Assembly (NCBI RefSeq): GCF_932526225.1
Contig: NC_064041.1
Span: forward strand, 11,390,813-11,454,812
Reading direction: 5' to 3'
From: Nematostella vectensis
Taxonomy: Eukaryota; Cnidaria; Anthozoa; Actiniaria; Edwardsiidae
Length of the DNA: 64,000 bases
A model generated the notes under the pieces. It saw only the letters and a list, made by a program, of their open reading frames with translations. It searched no databases and had not been told where the DNA came from. How positions within the stretch are numbered: position 1 is the first letter of the stretch; the number at the start of each line of letters is the position of its first letter. Below, piece after piece: positions 1 to 8,963 of this stretch. Both the position numbers and the translations under genes were made by a program.

Positions 1-73
1 ATAAGCGCCAGTGCTATGTTCTAGTTGGGCTGATAGTTCTTATGGCTATTGTTATTATCCTCTTTATATTTCT

Positions 74-213
74 TTAAAGATGTTTTTCTAAATCAGCTAA
101 TTCCCTGGCTTCATACTGGGCTAACTGTGCTTGAAGTTCTGCCATGAGGACTGGGAAACTAAGTGCTTCTCTGTTGACCCAGTGACTAGGCTGATTCTTA
201 GTTAGATTTTGCT
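74..213 (-). CDS. Probable C-terminal exon of an unrecognised gene
   Basis: On the minus strand a polypyrimidine tract and CCCCCAG acceptor precede an open frame that enters in phase 1 (two bases, then whole codons) and runs 45 residues to a TAA at 74-76. The peptide reads like real protein: it contains HWVNREALSFPVLMAELQ, then QAQLAQYEARELADLEKHL, a heptad-like amphipathic helix at the C terminus. I do not recognise the family. Upstream exons should lie at higher coordinates on the same strand, but I found no convincing one between 220 and 700, and the retroelement cluster starts there. It could be the end of a gene with a long intron, or a chance frame of 46 codons. Confidence 0.45.
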
Positions 214-718
214 CTGGGGGAAGGGGGTGAGGAAGTATTTTCTCCATGAGAATCCATTATTTTAGTACAGATTTACAACAATCAGATGTATAATTATAGT
301 TGATTCTTCAATGTAAAGATTCAGTTTCTACACACTTATTGTTGAAGGACGGACATTAGAGTCATATTTTGGAAGGGGAGGGGGAGGGTTTTGTGCACAA
401 TAGCTTCCAAGGGTCTGAATGTCTTGCAATCTCATGTAGAGTTTGTTAATATTCATTCTTATTTTTAGGATGGTTTACCTTGATAATAAGAAAAAAAAAA
501 CATAATTTATTTTATATTTGGGATGGGATGGGGGGACATGTAAAAATCGCATACAAAGAACTATAACAGACCATGATGACCAGATGAAAAGGCATCAAAG
601 GAAAGTTTTATTTTACAATGATTCAACAGTTTAAGTGACAGTGTTGTAAATACAGAATGGGAGATATCTATGTATAACGAAAGTGCGTAACAAAATCGTT
701 AATAAATATGCGATGGAT
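214..718. other. Noncoding stretch, no gene seen
   Basis: AT-rich sequence with short G-rich runs and poly-A. No frame with splice consensus and no repeat family was recognised. It lies between the putative terminal exon and the 3' end of the Penelope-like element. Confidence 0.5.
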
Positions 719-740
719 ATATATATATATATATATATAG
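719..740. repeat. (TA)n microsatellite at the 3' end of the retroelement
   Basis: About eleven TA dinucleotides in a row, 35 bp beyond the hammerhead motif and downstream of the RT gene in its own (minus) orientation. Simple repeats at the 3' end are common for retroelements, so this may mark the element boundary. Confidence 0.7.
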
Positions 741-774
741 TGTTGGTTTGAGAAAAATACAAACTACATAGGTT

Positions 775-815
775 TCCCTACAGGCCTGTTTCGTGGTTGC
801 CCACTCATCAGGGGA
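775..815 (-). ncRNA. Hammerhead ribozyme (type I) of a Penelope-like element
   Basis: Read on the minus strand, all conserved core parts are present in order. Stem I 5' strand UCCC; CUGAUGA (rc of 805-811); stem II GUGG-GCAA-CCAC (rc of 793-804), a perfect 4-bp helix with a GNRA-type loop; GAAA; a minimal stem III ACA-GGCC-UGU (rc of 780-789, its first A being the last A of GAAA); cleavage nucleotide A17 at 779; then stem I 3' strand GGGA (rc of 775-778) pairing with UCCC. Predicted cleavage is between 779 and 778. Hammerheads with this very short stem III are known from the terminal repeats of Penelope-like retroelements. It sits about 200 bp beyond the RT stop, on the same strand, as expected for the element's 3' terminal repeat. 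Confidence 0.85.
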
Positions 816-2544
816 TTTAATGAGAATATTCCTACCATCGTATATATACTATTAACATTGAAATTTACATAATAATAGACTGATAGTTTTAGCTAAGGCG
901 GTAAGAGGAACAATAGTGAGTTACATTAAATATGCGGGGCGAAAACTAACAGTGCGGAACGTGTGAAAAATTGATAGCGCGAAAATATAACGGTGACGGG
1001 ATTAACAGTTCTAATTGTTTCGTAGCAGGGCTTTGTTTCTGTGGCGGCACGAGGACACGAGTTCATTGCGTTTATTTAGAGTTGATAGTTTGGGTTGGCA
1101 GATGATCGTCAGCTTTTCCTTGAGGCAGAGGTTGCAACGCTTAGTGGTACTGTTGTAGGCGGAGTGGGAAGAAAGAATGCGCCATGAAATAAAGTACTCA
1201 ATCATGCTGTCCTTGAGAGTCCAGACGTGTTTGCTGAGTTCGGTGGAGTTTCTGTGTTTGGCGTGTCGGAATGATGCGGTGTGGTTTCTGTACCTGGTCT
1301 TGAAGCTGTTTTCAGTGAGCCCGACGTATGTTTCCGAGGTGTTGTTGTCTTTTCGAGTTACGGTAGCTTGGTAGATAACAGATGTCTGTAGGCAGTTTCC
1401 GTCTAAAGGGCAGGTGTCTTTCTGTCGGCAGTTGCATGTCTTGTTGTTGGTAGTGGTAGGGGCGGAGCTGGCGATCTCGGTAGCCGACGATGCGGTGATG
1501 ATGCGCTTGTTGTGGTTGTCGATGATCTGTTTGGTGTTGTTCATGCAGCTGTAACTGATTTTGATGGTGTTTCTGTTGAAGATTTTACGGAGGTGGTTGT
1601 CTTTCGGGAAGTGCTTGTCTATCAGGGTGAGGAATCTGTGGCCGATGTTGGTGCTGGTGTTCTTGCTGAAGGGCGGGTTGTACCATAGGATGTTGTTGCG
1701 TTTGCGGGTTTTACGGTTGGTTACGGTGTTGGGTTCGTAGCGTAGCGTGTAGTTGTATCCGCTATCGTCGAGTGCTTTCTGGTAAGGTGGCGCGGTCTGG
1801 TCAAAGGAGGCTTGGTCTGAAGATAGGGCAGATAGGCGTCTGTTGATACCAGCAGGGATGTTCTTGATGATGGAGGGCGGGTGGTTGCTCTCACGGTGGA
1901 CATATTGTAGCGAGGAGTTCGGCTTTGTATAAGGCTGGTGTGCATTACGTTTTAGGTCGAGGGTGACGTCTAGGAAATTGACAACTTGTTTGTTTGCCTC
2001 AATGGTGATTCGGAGTCCGTTGTTGTTGAAGATGCGGCATAGTTCCTTTTTTAGGTTTTCGGTGGCTCTGGGTGTGGCGTTGGTGATGGCTAGTCCGTCG
2101 TCGCGGTAGAGTCCTACGTTCATATTGAGGTCCTGAAGTTGGGAGAGAAGGAAGTTGCCTACAAGTTCACAGGTTTCTGCGCCATCGAAGCTCCCCATCG
2201 TAACATCAAATATCGTGTTGCCTTTCTTCTGCCAGGGTGTTTGGTTGTGGACCAGAAAGGAGCTCTTGGAGTGGGTTATGATCTCTTTTTCATCAGGGGT
2301 GATTTCGTCATAGTTGGAGGCGAAGTCGAGTGCTCTTGATAGTAGGTCTTGGCTGATAGATGGGTAGAATTCTACAATGTCAAAACAGATGAAGTTGAGT
2401 TGGTGTTTGTTTTCGGCAGCCTTGAACCAGTCAATGACGGCTTTAGTGCTTTTCCATTGGTTGAAGTTTCGTTTCTTTGCAATTACGCTATTGATACGGT
2501 CGAGGATCTTTTTGCTGATTTTTCCGATTTCGGGTTTTGTGGGG

Positions 2545-2582
2545 TTGATGAGTCTGCAGGTAGGTTTGTTAGCGAAGTTCGG
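2545..2582 (+). repeat. Inner copy of 38-bp inverted repeat inside the RT gene
   Basis: This segment encodes, on the minus strand, the RT residues around PNFANKPTCRLIN. Its exact reverse complement recurs at 2893-2930, about 310 bp away at the 5' end of the same ORF. Confidence 0.9.
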
Positions 2583-2892
2583 CTTATGGTCTTTGAGAGT
2601 TATGAAGGCTTGCTTGTTGGCTGTGGTGTCCATTCTATCGTCTAAATCCAGTTTTGTAGCGATCTCTTTGTTTTTCTTGTGGACAGATTGCGTTGTTTCG
2701 GAGGGTGCTTTTTTGTAGGACTTGTTTATTTCTTTTTCTAGGAGATTCTTGTAGGTAGCTGGCTCTAGTTTGTAGAAGTTTGTGGTTTTATCTGCGGGGA
2801 TCAGTAGTTTAGGTTCTTTTTTAATGTTGTCGGTGTCTTCTTTTAGCTTGCCCAGGAAAGGAGTGTTCAGGTTCTTGAACTTTACTTCCGAA

Positions 2893-2930
2893 CCGAACTT
2901 CGCTAACAAACCTACCTGCAGACTCATCAA
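2893..2930 (-). repeat. Outer, inverted copy of the 38-bp repeat at the ORF 5' end
   Basis: A perfect 38-of-38 reverse complement of 2545-2582; homology stops sharply on both sides. Translated in the RT frame it gives MSLQVGLLAKFG, which is antisense reading of the real RT segment and so not a native N terminus. Confidence 0.9.
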
Positions 2931-3331
2931 CAATTTTTTCGATTCGTTTAACACAAGGGAGGTAGAGGTGTTTCAAATTTTTACAATACAGATTGCTAGA
3001 ATGTATGAAAGGCGAGATAGAGCCTAGTCCCGCTCGTTCTCATCGGGTTTCCTGTGCTAGGAGATTGACCGTAAGACTGCGGGGACTGGACTGGGACGAG
3101 TTTATTTTGGGCCAATGGGACCACAGTTAACCCGATCTGAAACCTGTGTAGCCATCTCCTGGGACTAGGCGGGTAATGTACCTGTGAATACATGGCGTGT
3201 AGACAAAACCCTTAGCTAACAGGCGTGTACCCAGGATTGTGGACTTTAAAAGCATACTAGCATACACACATTGGCACCAGTCGGGCCAAGACGGGACGCT
3301 AGCACAGTCTATTACCCGTGCAGTTCGGCAA

Positions 3332-3374
3332 CCATGGACAGCTGTTTCGTCCTTATTAGGACTCGTCAGCATGG
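3332..3374 (-). ncRNA. Hammerhead ribozyme, left arm
   Basis: Mirror copy of the 3716-3758 ribozyme on the minus strand. CUGACGA is the rc of 3363-3369; stem I strands CCAUG (rc of 3370-3374) and CAUGG (rc of 3332-3336) pair perfectly. The cleavage nucleotide is C17 at 3337, in a GUC triplet. Stem II and the minimal stem III are identical to the right-arm copy. Confidence 0.85.
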
Positions 3375-3715
3375 CATAGCCGGTTTGCCTCAGTTAAACT
3401 TCATCGGCAAAAAAACTGCAGGGCGACTTCGACTCGAACGAAGTGCTTGGCCCGACTGGTGCCAATGTGTGTATGCTAGTGTGCTTCTAAAGTTCACATT
3501 TATGTATACATACTCGCAAGGATAGTTTGGCTATCCGACGGAGTCTTAGACTAGCAAAGGTCGCATGCGTGATCCGCACAATTGGCATCACGCTAGCCCG
3601 GTCGCAGCTCTAGATCCCACATGGATCTGAGCTGTGGTTTAAAGCACTTCGTTCGAGTCGAAGTCGCCCTGCAGTTTTTTTGCCGATGAAGTTTAACTGA
3701 GGCAAACCGGCTATG

Positions 3716-3758
3716 CCATGCTGACGAGTCCTAATAAGGACGAAACAGCTGTCCATGG
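3716..3758 (+). ncRNA. Hammerhead ribozyme, right arm
   Basis: Canonical type I fold on the plus strand. Stem I strand CCATG (3716-3720); core CTGACGA (3721-3727); stem II GTCC-TAATAA-GGAC (3728-3741); GAAA (3742-3745); minimal stem III ACA-GC-TGT (3745-3752); C17 at 3753 completing a GUC cleavage triplet; then CATGG (3754-3758), which closes stem I. Beyond an internal loop, GGC (from 3709) can pair with GCC (to 3763), extending stem I as in natural fast-cleaving hammerheads. It differs from the Penelope hammerhead at 775-815 in stem I, stem II and cleavage nucleotide, so it belongs to another family. Confidence 0.87.
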
Positions 3759-3865
3759 TTGCCGAACTGCACGGGTAATAGACTGTGCTAGCGTCCCGTC
3801 TTGGCCCGACTGGTGCCAATGTGTGTATGCTAGTGTGCTTCTAAAGTACCCAGGATTGGCTGAGG

Positions 3866-3884
3866 GGGGGGGGGGGGGGGGGGG
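3866..3884 (+). repeat. Poly-G tract
   Basis: About nineteen G residues just outside the right direct repeat of the retrozyme-like element. Confidence 0.8.
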
Positions 3885-4119
3885 CAGTGATAGCAATCAT
3901 ATAGAAAATACATGGTATTTGAAGACTCCTAAATAAGAAATGACCCACTTTTGGACACCAAGGTGCTTCTCCCGTGCGCACCCCCCTGTGTACGCGTCTT
4001 GCTAGTGTCATTATAATGACGTAGGAAGAAACCACCGGACAGCCTCTATCTGCTGGTGTGTTTCGGACCTTGTGGTCTGCGTCGACAGTTGATTACAACG
4101 CAGATTTATGTTTTTTAGA

Positions 4120-4530
4120 ACGATATTTCGGCAGGCCAATACCTGCCTTCTTCAGGTTATAAATGAGTTACAATGGCATGTTATAGCTAGTATATGTACA
4201 AAGTTTATTGATGATTAACTAACAAAAGGTAAAAATAGTAATTGAGTTAGGAGTGACTTATGGAAGATGGTAAATAGGGTGGTGTGGATTACTAATAGCT
4301 AAACGGTTTCTTCACGCCGGTTGAGGCCACCGGGTTCAAGAGTGCCAGCGCGAGCTATCAGTGTGGCTTCTCTTGCTTTGCGGATGGAGTCGCGGTTATT
4401 TCTTATTTTTTCAATAGGTATGAGCTCTATGTCAGAAGCGGAGTGGTTAGGTTTTAGAAAGTGTTCATTATAATGACAAGTGATTTGTGGTACAGAGAGC
4501 CAGGATTCTGAAACACAATAAAGATGCTTA
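4120..4530 (-). mobile_element. 3' fragment of a second GIY-YIG (Penelope-like) retroelement
   Basis: On the minus strand a frame entering near 4530 reads SWLSVPQITCHYNEHFLKP, then a segment with DIELIPIEKI and RDSIRKAREATLIARAGTL, and ends EPGGLNRREETV at a stop at 4299-4301. The closing TL-x-P-x-GLN pattern is typical of C-terminal tails after GIY-YIG nucleases in these retroelements. Upstream RT is absent, so this is a 5'-truncated copy. Downstream, 4125-4160 contains a hairpin-prone motif (CTGAAGA, a GGCAGG/CCTGCC helix, GAAA on the minus strand) that resembles a decayed hammerhead. It is distinct from the 1011-2954 element. Confidence 0.7.
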
Positions 4531-4742
4531 CTTGAGAAGCGAAGGCGAGGATTATTAGTTGCAGATCACTGATCACATAAAATGGAACTACAATGGTACC
4601 CGAGGTGTTACCCGAGCGGCTGAACTAGGGATACTTATATTATTACCCCAAATTATGCACCCGATAGTAAAAAAAAAAAGCCAAAGAGGTCTGAGTGTTA
4701 GGCAAAGTGATCGCCTTGTTTGGCCACTCAGGGACGGATGAT

Positions 4743-4862
4743 ACATTTCGTGTTAAATAATTTATTACATTTTGCGTTGAAAAGTTATAACATTTCGCGT
4801 TGAAAGTTATTTCATTTCGCGTTAAGATTACATTTTGCGTTGAAAGTTATTGCATTTCGCGG
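4743..4862. repeat. Short degenerate tandem repeat, about 20-25 bp unit
   Basis: Five imperfect copies of CATTTCGCGTTGAAAGTTAT, with variants of CATTT(C/T)GCGTT. Noncoding, probably a transposon subterminal repeat. Confidence 0.6.
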
Positions 4863-5635
4863 CGTAACAGACGGAACCAACATTTCCCGAAGAGTTGTGA
4901 CGCCAAAAAACATATGGCGGGAAGTTAGCTTTAGCTCCCATACATTTCTTTTAAAATTCCTGTCCAAGGTTTTTTGGGGGGACCGCCCCCCTGGATCCGC
5001 CACTGCCATTTGTTGAATATATATTTGGAACTTAAATTTAGGTGGTCGCTTAAAAAGATGTACAAGAAAAGAGATCGCCCCATGACAGGTTCTCCAATAG
5101 GGTTCTGGATTCCGGATCCTAGTGTGTGGATTCCGGATTCCAGTAGCATGGTTTCCGGATTCCAACTCTCTTTTTTTCATGGATTCCGGATTACCTGTCA
5201 TGGAGCGAAACAGAGCGCTTGCGGGACTAAGATTTTGGGACGTGGTAGCTTTACAGAGGAACCGTACTCTTAGCGTTTAGAAACGCTCGTTGAAGCTTCC
5301 TGTCTTGTTGACAATAAGTTTTTTTTAGCAATATACAATTTCATTCCATTTTTCGCAAAAAAGAGAGATTTAATTTAAAAAAAATCACCCACTCATAGCG
5401 TGGGAAGGGCGGACAATTAGCACAAATGGATCCTCCGTCACCTGCTTCTAAGAGACGAAAACATCCATAGCCCGCATTTGATTAGTATCCGTACGACACG
5501 TGGGGAGGGGGTGGATTGGAGCTTCTGACAGCTGCAAAAGAGAGTAGATCTTGTCCTACTTCCTGATGATATAAACACTATACTAGAGATCACACCCACG
5601 TAAAGCTTACTACATACTAAGCGATTTTGCACCCT

Positions 5636-5820
5636 CTTGAGTAGCGGATTTACGGGTAAGGGGGGTAGGGGTTTACCCCCCCTTCCCAACTTAGGATGCC
5701 TTTTTTTTGTTTTTATTAGTGTCTGTTCATTCCAAACTCGTCACGAAAATAATGACGAAATATTGTGGGTCAACACCACCCCCTCCCCCCTTGGCAAAAA
5801 TCTAGACCCGCCCCTGCTCT
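5636..5820. mobile_element. MITE-like insertion with GC-rich inverted ends
   Basis: The left end has AGTAGCGGATTTACGGG followed by G-runs. The right end, read as reverse complement, starts AGCAGGGGCGGGTCTAGATTT followed by G-runs. The spacing of about 180 bp and imperfect inverted ends suggest a small non-autonomous DNA transposon. A related single end lies at about 4968-5007. A target-site duplication could not be resolved. Confidence 0.4.
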
Positions 5821-7190
5821 TCATTCGTCGGCGATCGCCAGTATCGCACGAAGAAGACGTTTAGATATCGGCAAATTCGCCGCCTCGGCAGCAAGACAGA
5901 TATGGCGTACAAAAATCGGCCAGTGTGTCGTACACTTAAAGCATTTCAAAGAACTCTATGAAATTCCCCTTTCGGCAGTAAAAAGGGATTGATCTGACAC
6001 GTGCTCATGCACACATCTAACATGCGCTCGTCACTCGGCGCATGCGCCTATGCTACCAATCTACCCACTCAGTCTCGGCTGACGCCGTTTGGCCGAATTT
6101 AGAAGAATATTTGTATAGGAGTTAAATTCACTACCTCCAAGTATATGTTTGATATATCCCCCACCCCATCCCCCTCCTTAACCCCTTCGGGGAATCCTTG
6201 GATCCTCCCCTGCCATCGTCAAATTCCACCCTCAACCCACCCCACCCACTCCACTCGCCATATTGTCACCTTATCATTCAGGTTCCTTGGTACGAATACC
6301 CACTCCTAGTCAATGGAACGAAAATGTCAATTAAATAAAATTTGAATACACATAAGATCAACCCTACTCACGACGTCTGCTTGAATGCTTAGTGTGCATC
6401 TATATTTCTCAAAACGCCCCCAAATGGTTCCCAATTTATTAAAAAGAAATAACAAAATATCTAGATTCGCCAGCGTTTGGCTCACTTGTATAAATATGCT
6501 TAGACTTTATAAAATGTATAAATATGCTATCAAGTATCAGTAGTAGAACATTAACAGCCTCTGCCAGCCGCCATTTTGTCATCCTAGCAAAGTACCAAGT
6601 GTGAATAAGAATCCATTTCCATCGACTGATTTTGGGAAGCCGGTGCGATATTTTCGATTGAAATTTGTTAATATAGTTTTAAACTTTGGGTTTGCGATTG
6701 TTATTTCAAGATTTTAGCATATTATGTGACTATCGATGTTAAATAAAAATAGAAACAGTTAGGTTCGTTCTGTATCGTCAACACCTTCCATCCTTCCCGC
6801 CATGCGGCGCGCGCCCAGCACAGCTTGCGTCAGTTTAGTATGAGTCTTACCCAGACAATACCAAATTATTTCTAATAAGCCTGATAAAATGTCTCCTGCC
6901 AGCTATGTAAACGTAAACCAAGCCCCCACATGTGGGAGAGCTTCCTGTGTGTGTTTTGATTGTTTGCCCTTCGCACAGCACGTGACGATGGTCGGGCTGA
7001 CCACGTATGTACCAATAGTCGGCGACACGCTTTTAAGCGCCACGTGGTCTTCACAACGCTGTAGCAGCCTGGATCCAGCGGTACCTAAGGAATCAAGGTG
7101 CGCGCGCACTCCGCCAAGAACACAGTCTGCGTACCTAATTTTGACTGTTTTTAAGTCTATCGTTCGATTCTGTCAGCCACTCGCTCTTCT
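5821..7190. other. Noncoding stretch, no gene seen
   Basis: Contains C-rich tracts (6150-6260) and AT-rich sequence. Open frames here are short, overlap on both strands and lack domain signals or splice context. Confidence 0.5.
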
Positions 7191-7192
7191 AG

Positions 7193-8468
7193 ATCACATG
7201 TTCGTCTGCACAACTCGTTCTGCCAGATAACATATTCGTCTACACAACTCCAGAACTCGTTCTTGCAGATCACATGTTCGTCTACACAACTCCAGAACTC
7301 GTTCTTGCAGATCACATGTTCGTCTACACAACTCGTTCTTCCAGATCACACAGGCCCGTAGCCAGGATTTTGAGCGGGGGGTTCGTTTACATTTAGCATA
7401 CCATTTTCGCTTAGGAAGCTCGCTCTAGCAAGCAGCGGTACTCAATTTTCCTTTATTACAGCGGACCTTCCAGTCGAGTGGGGAGGTTCTTCCGAACCCC
7501 CCCTGGCTATGGGCCTGTCAAATGTTCGTCTACACAACTCGTTCTTCCAGATCACATGTTCGTCTACACAACTCGTTCTTCCAGATCACATGTTCGTCTA
7601 CACAACTCGTTCTTCAAGATCACATGTTAGTCTACACAACTCGTTCTTCCAGATCACATGTTAGTCTACACGACTCGTTCTTCCAGATCACATGTTCGTC
7701 TACACGACTCGTTCTTCAAGATCACATGTTCGTCTACACAACTCGTTCTTTCAGATCACATGTTCGTCTACACAACTCGTTCTTCAAGATCACATGTTCG
7801 TCTACACGACTCGTTCTTCAAGATCACATGTTCGTCTACACAACTCGTTCTACAAGATCACATGTTCGTCTACACGACTCGTTCTTCAAGATCACATGTT
7901 AGTCTACACAACTCGTTCTTCCAGATCACATGTTCGTCTACACGACTCGTTCTTCAAGATCACATGTTCGTCTACACAACTCGTTCTTCCGGATCACATG
8001 TTCGTCTACACGACTCGTTCTTCAAGATCACATGTTCGTCTACACAACTCGTTCTTCCAGATCACATGTTCGTCTACACAACTCGTTCTTCAAGATCACA
8101 TGTTCGTCTACACGACTCGTTCTTCAAGATCACATGTTCGTCTACACGACTCGTTCTTCAAGATCACATGTTCGTCTACAAAACTCGTTCTTCCAGATCA
8201 CATGTTCGTCTACACGACTCGTTCTTCAAGATCACATGTTCGTCTACACAACTCGTTCTTCCAAATCACATGTTCGTCTACACAACTCGTCCTTCCAGAT
8301 CACATGTTAGTCTACACAACTCGTTCTTCCAAGTCACATGTTCGTCTCACAACTCGTTCTTCCAGATCACATGTTTATCCACGCTCGTTTTTCCAGATCA
8401 CATGTTCATCTACGCTCGTTTTTCCAGATCACATGTTCATCTACGCTCGTTTTTCCAGATCACATGTT
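7193..8468 (+). repeat. 34-bp minisatellite array
   Basis: More than thirty copies of a 34-bp unit, beginning CAGATCACATGTTCGTCTAC, run head to tail. Units vary at a few fixed sites, for example CACAACTCG against CACGACTCG and TTCCAGA against TTCAAGA. The right-hand units (from about 8370) lose part of the sequence, and the left edge (7193-7320) is also diverged. Because 34 is not divisible by three and the unit lacks stops, all three plus frames stay open for up to 280 codons; these are artefacts. The array is interrupted by a MITE at 7351-7517. Confidence 0.93.
7351..7517. mobile_element. MITE family A, copy 1, inserted in the minisatellite
   Basis: A 167-bp insertion with inverted ends: CAGGCCCGTAGCCAGG at the left, CAGGCCCATAGCCAGG as reverse complement of the right. 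The flanks TCACA and TCAAA fit a 5-bp target duplication with one change, because the minisatellite unit resumes exactly after it. A second copy lies at 60034-60212. It encodes nothing, so it must depend on a transposase elsewhere. Confidence 0.8.
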
Positions 8469-8533
8469 CGCCACGAAGCTTCTTTGTTTGGTAGAATGAA
8501 TCATTATGAAAATAGAGTTGAATACAAAGGTTA

Positions 8534-8960
8534 GGGGTAGCGATGGGTACCTCTAAATTTTCTAAAGTCTCGGAACCTCGGCGTTTTTTACGCAATTCTC
8601 GAAGTCTCGTTTTTCTTTTTTTTTTCAAAATTTCAGGGTTCTTGGATATGTTTTATGTTGTTACCATGCTACGGGTTTCCCCTTCTCCGAGTCTAAAGTG
8701 TTGAGCCTTTTCCGCACAACATAAACTTAAGCTATTGTAGCAAGATTGCATTGCAACTCTTTTTTTCAACTTAATTTTCAACTGATGTTTATTACATACC
8801 TCGAGCAAACTATCTGAAAAACAAGCTCGGAAAAAAGCTCGGGCTCGGTTGTTCGAGACCGGAAAAGCTCGGGCCCGTATTCCAAAACTTGACAAGTTTC
8901 GGGCACGGTTTCTAAAACGTGGGTCTCCGCGCCTCGGCAATTTTTACCCATTGCTACCCC
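8534..8960. mobile_element. Harbinger-like MITE with TTA target duplication
   Basis: Inverted ends GGGGTAGCGATGGGTA (left) and GGGGTAGCAATGGGTA (reverse complement of right) bound about 430 bp. Both ends are flanked by TTA. Three-base TTA/TAA duplications and G-rich ends are typical of PIF/Harbinger transposons. No transposase frame is present. Confidence 0.65.
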
Positions 8961-8963
8961 TTA

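Larger units (their letters stand above)
1011..2954 (-). mobile_element. Penelope-like retroelement ORF: reverse transcriptase plus GIY-YIG endonuclease
   Basis: One open frame of 647 residues. RT core: LIPADKTTNFY near residue 51, FITLKDHKP near 117, motif A FDIVEFYPSIS with Asp192, MGSFDGAE near 253, the catalytic YRDD box at 283-286, and NFLDVTLDL near 326. A Cys cluster (CNCRQKDTCPLDGNC, 507-521) precedes a GIY-YIG type nuclease, with VIYQATV near 526 and TYVGLTE near 542. This RT plus C-terminal GIY-YIG layout is diagnostic of Penelope-like elements, which copy themselves by target-primed reverse transcription. Catalytic motifs look intact, with no stops or frameshifts, so the copy is young. 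The N terminus is abnormal: residues 10-21 come from an inverted 38-bp copy of a stretch inside the RT (see repeat entry), so the start is probably a rearranged or truncated 5' end, not the family's own. A hammerhead ribozyme lies downstream. Confidence 0.88.
3227..3858. mobile_element. Retrozyme-like inverted-repeat element with two hammerhead ribozymes
   Basis: Two 206-bp arms, 3243-3448 and 3642-3847, are reverse complements without indels and with about two mismatches (axis near 3545). Each arm holds a complete hammerhead ribozyme. The outer edges are flanked by a 13-bp direct repeat, GTACCCAGGATTG, at 3227-3239 and 3846-3858, which looks like a target-site duplication. The 193-bp centre begins with a third copy (3446-3493) of the arm's distal 48 bp, in the same orientation as 3800-3847. 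No protein frame is credible; the mirrored open frames are only the palindrome read on both strands. Short noncoding retroelements carrying hammerheads (retrozymes) are known in animals, including cnidarians, but are usually arranged head to tail. Here the units are head to head, so this may be a rearranged retrozyme or a Penelope terminal-repeat derivative. Confidence 0.75.

Noticed and set aside
2139..2718. Plus-strand frames opposite the RT gene
   Set aside because: Antisense shadows of the Penelope-like ORF.
3271..3819. Mirrored frames of about 60-84 codons
   Set aside because: They are identical because the DNA is palindromic; the conserved content is the ribozyme, not protein.
4125..4160. 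Third hammerhead class
   Set aside because: Core has an extra A and no convincing stems I and III; kept only as a remnant note.
6889..7230. Plus-strand frame of 113 codons
   Set aside because: Its end runs into the minisatellite and an opposite-strand frame overlaps; no family resemblance.
7193..8468. CRISPR array (short regular repeats)
   Set aside because: Units are contiguous with no spacers, and the context is an animal genome.
7522..8534. Three overlapping plus-strand frames of up to 280 codons
   Set aside because: They are the same 34-bp minisatellite read in its three frames; the peptides repeat and have no domain.
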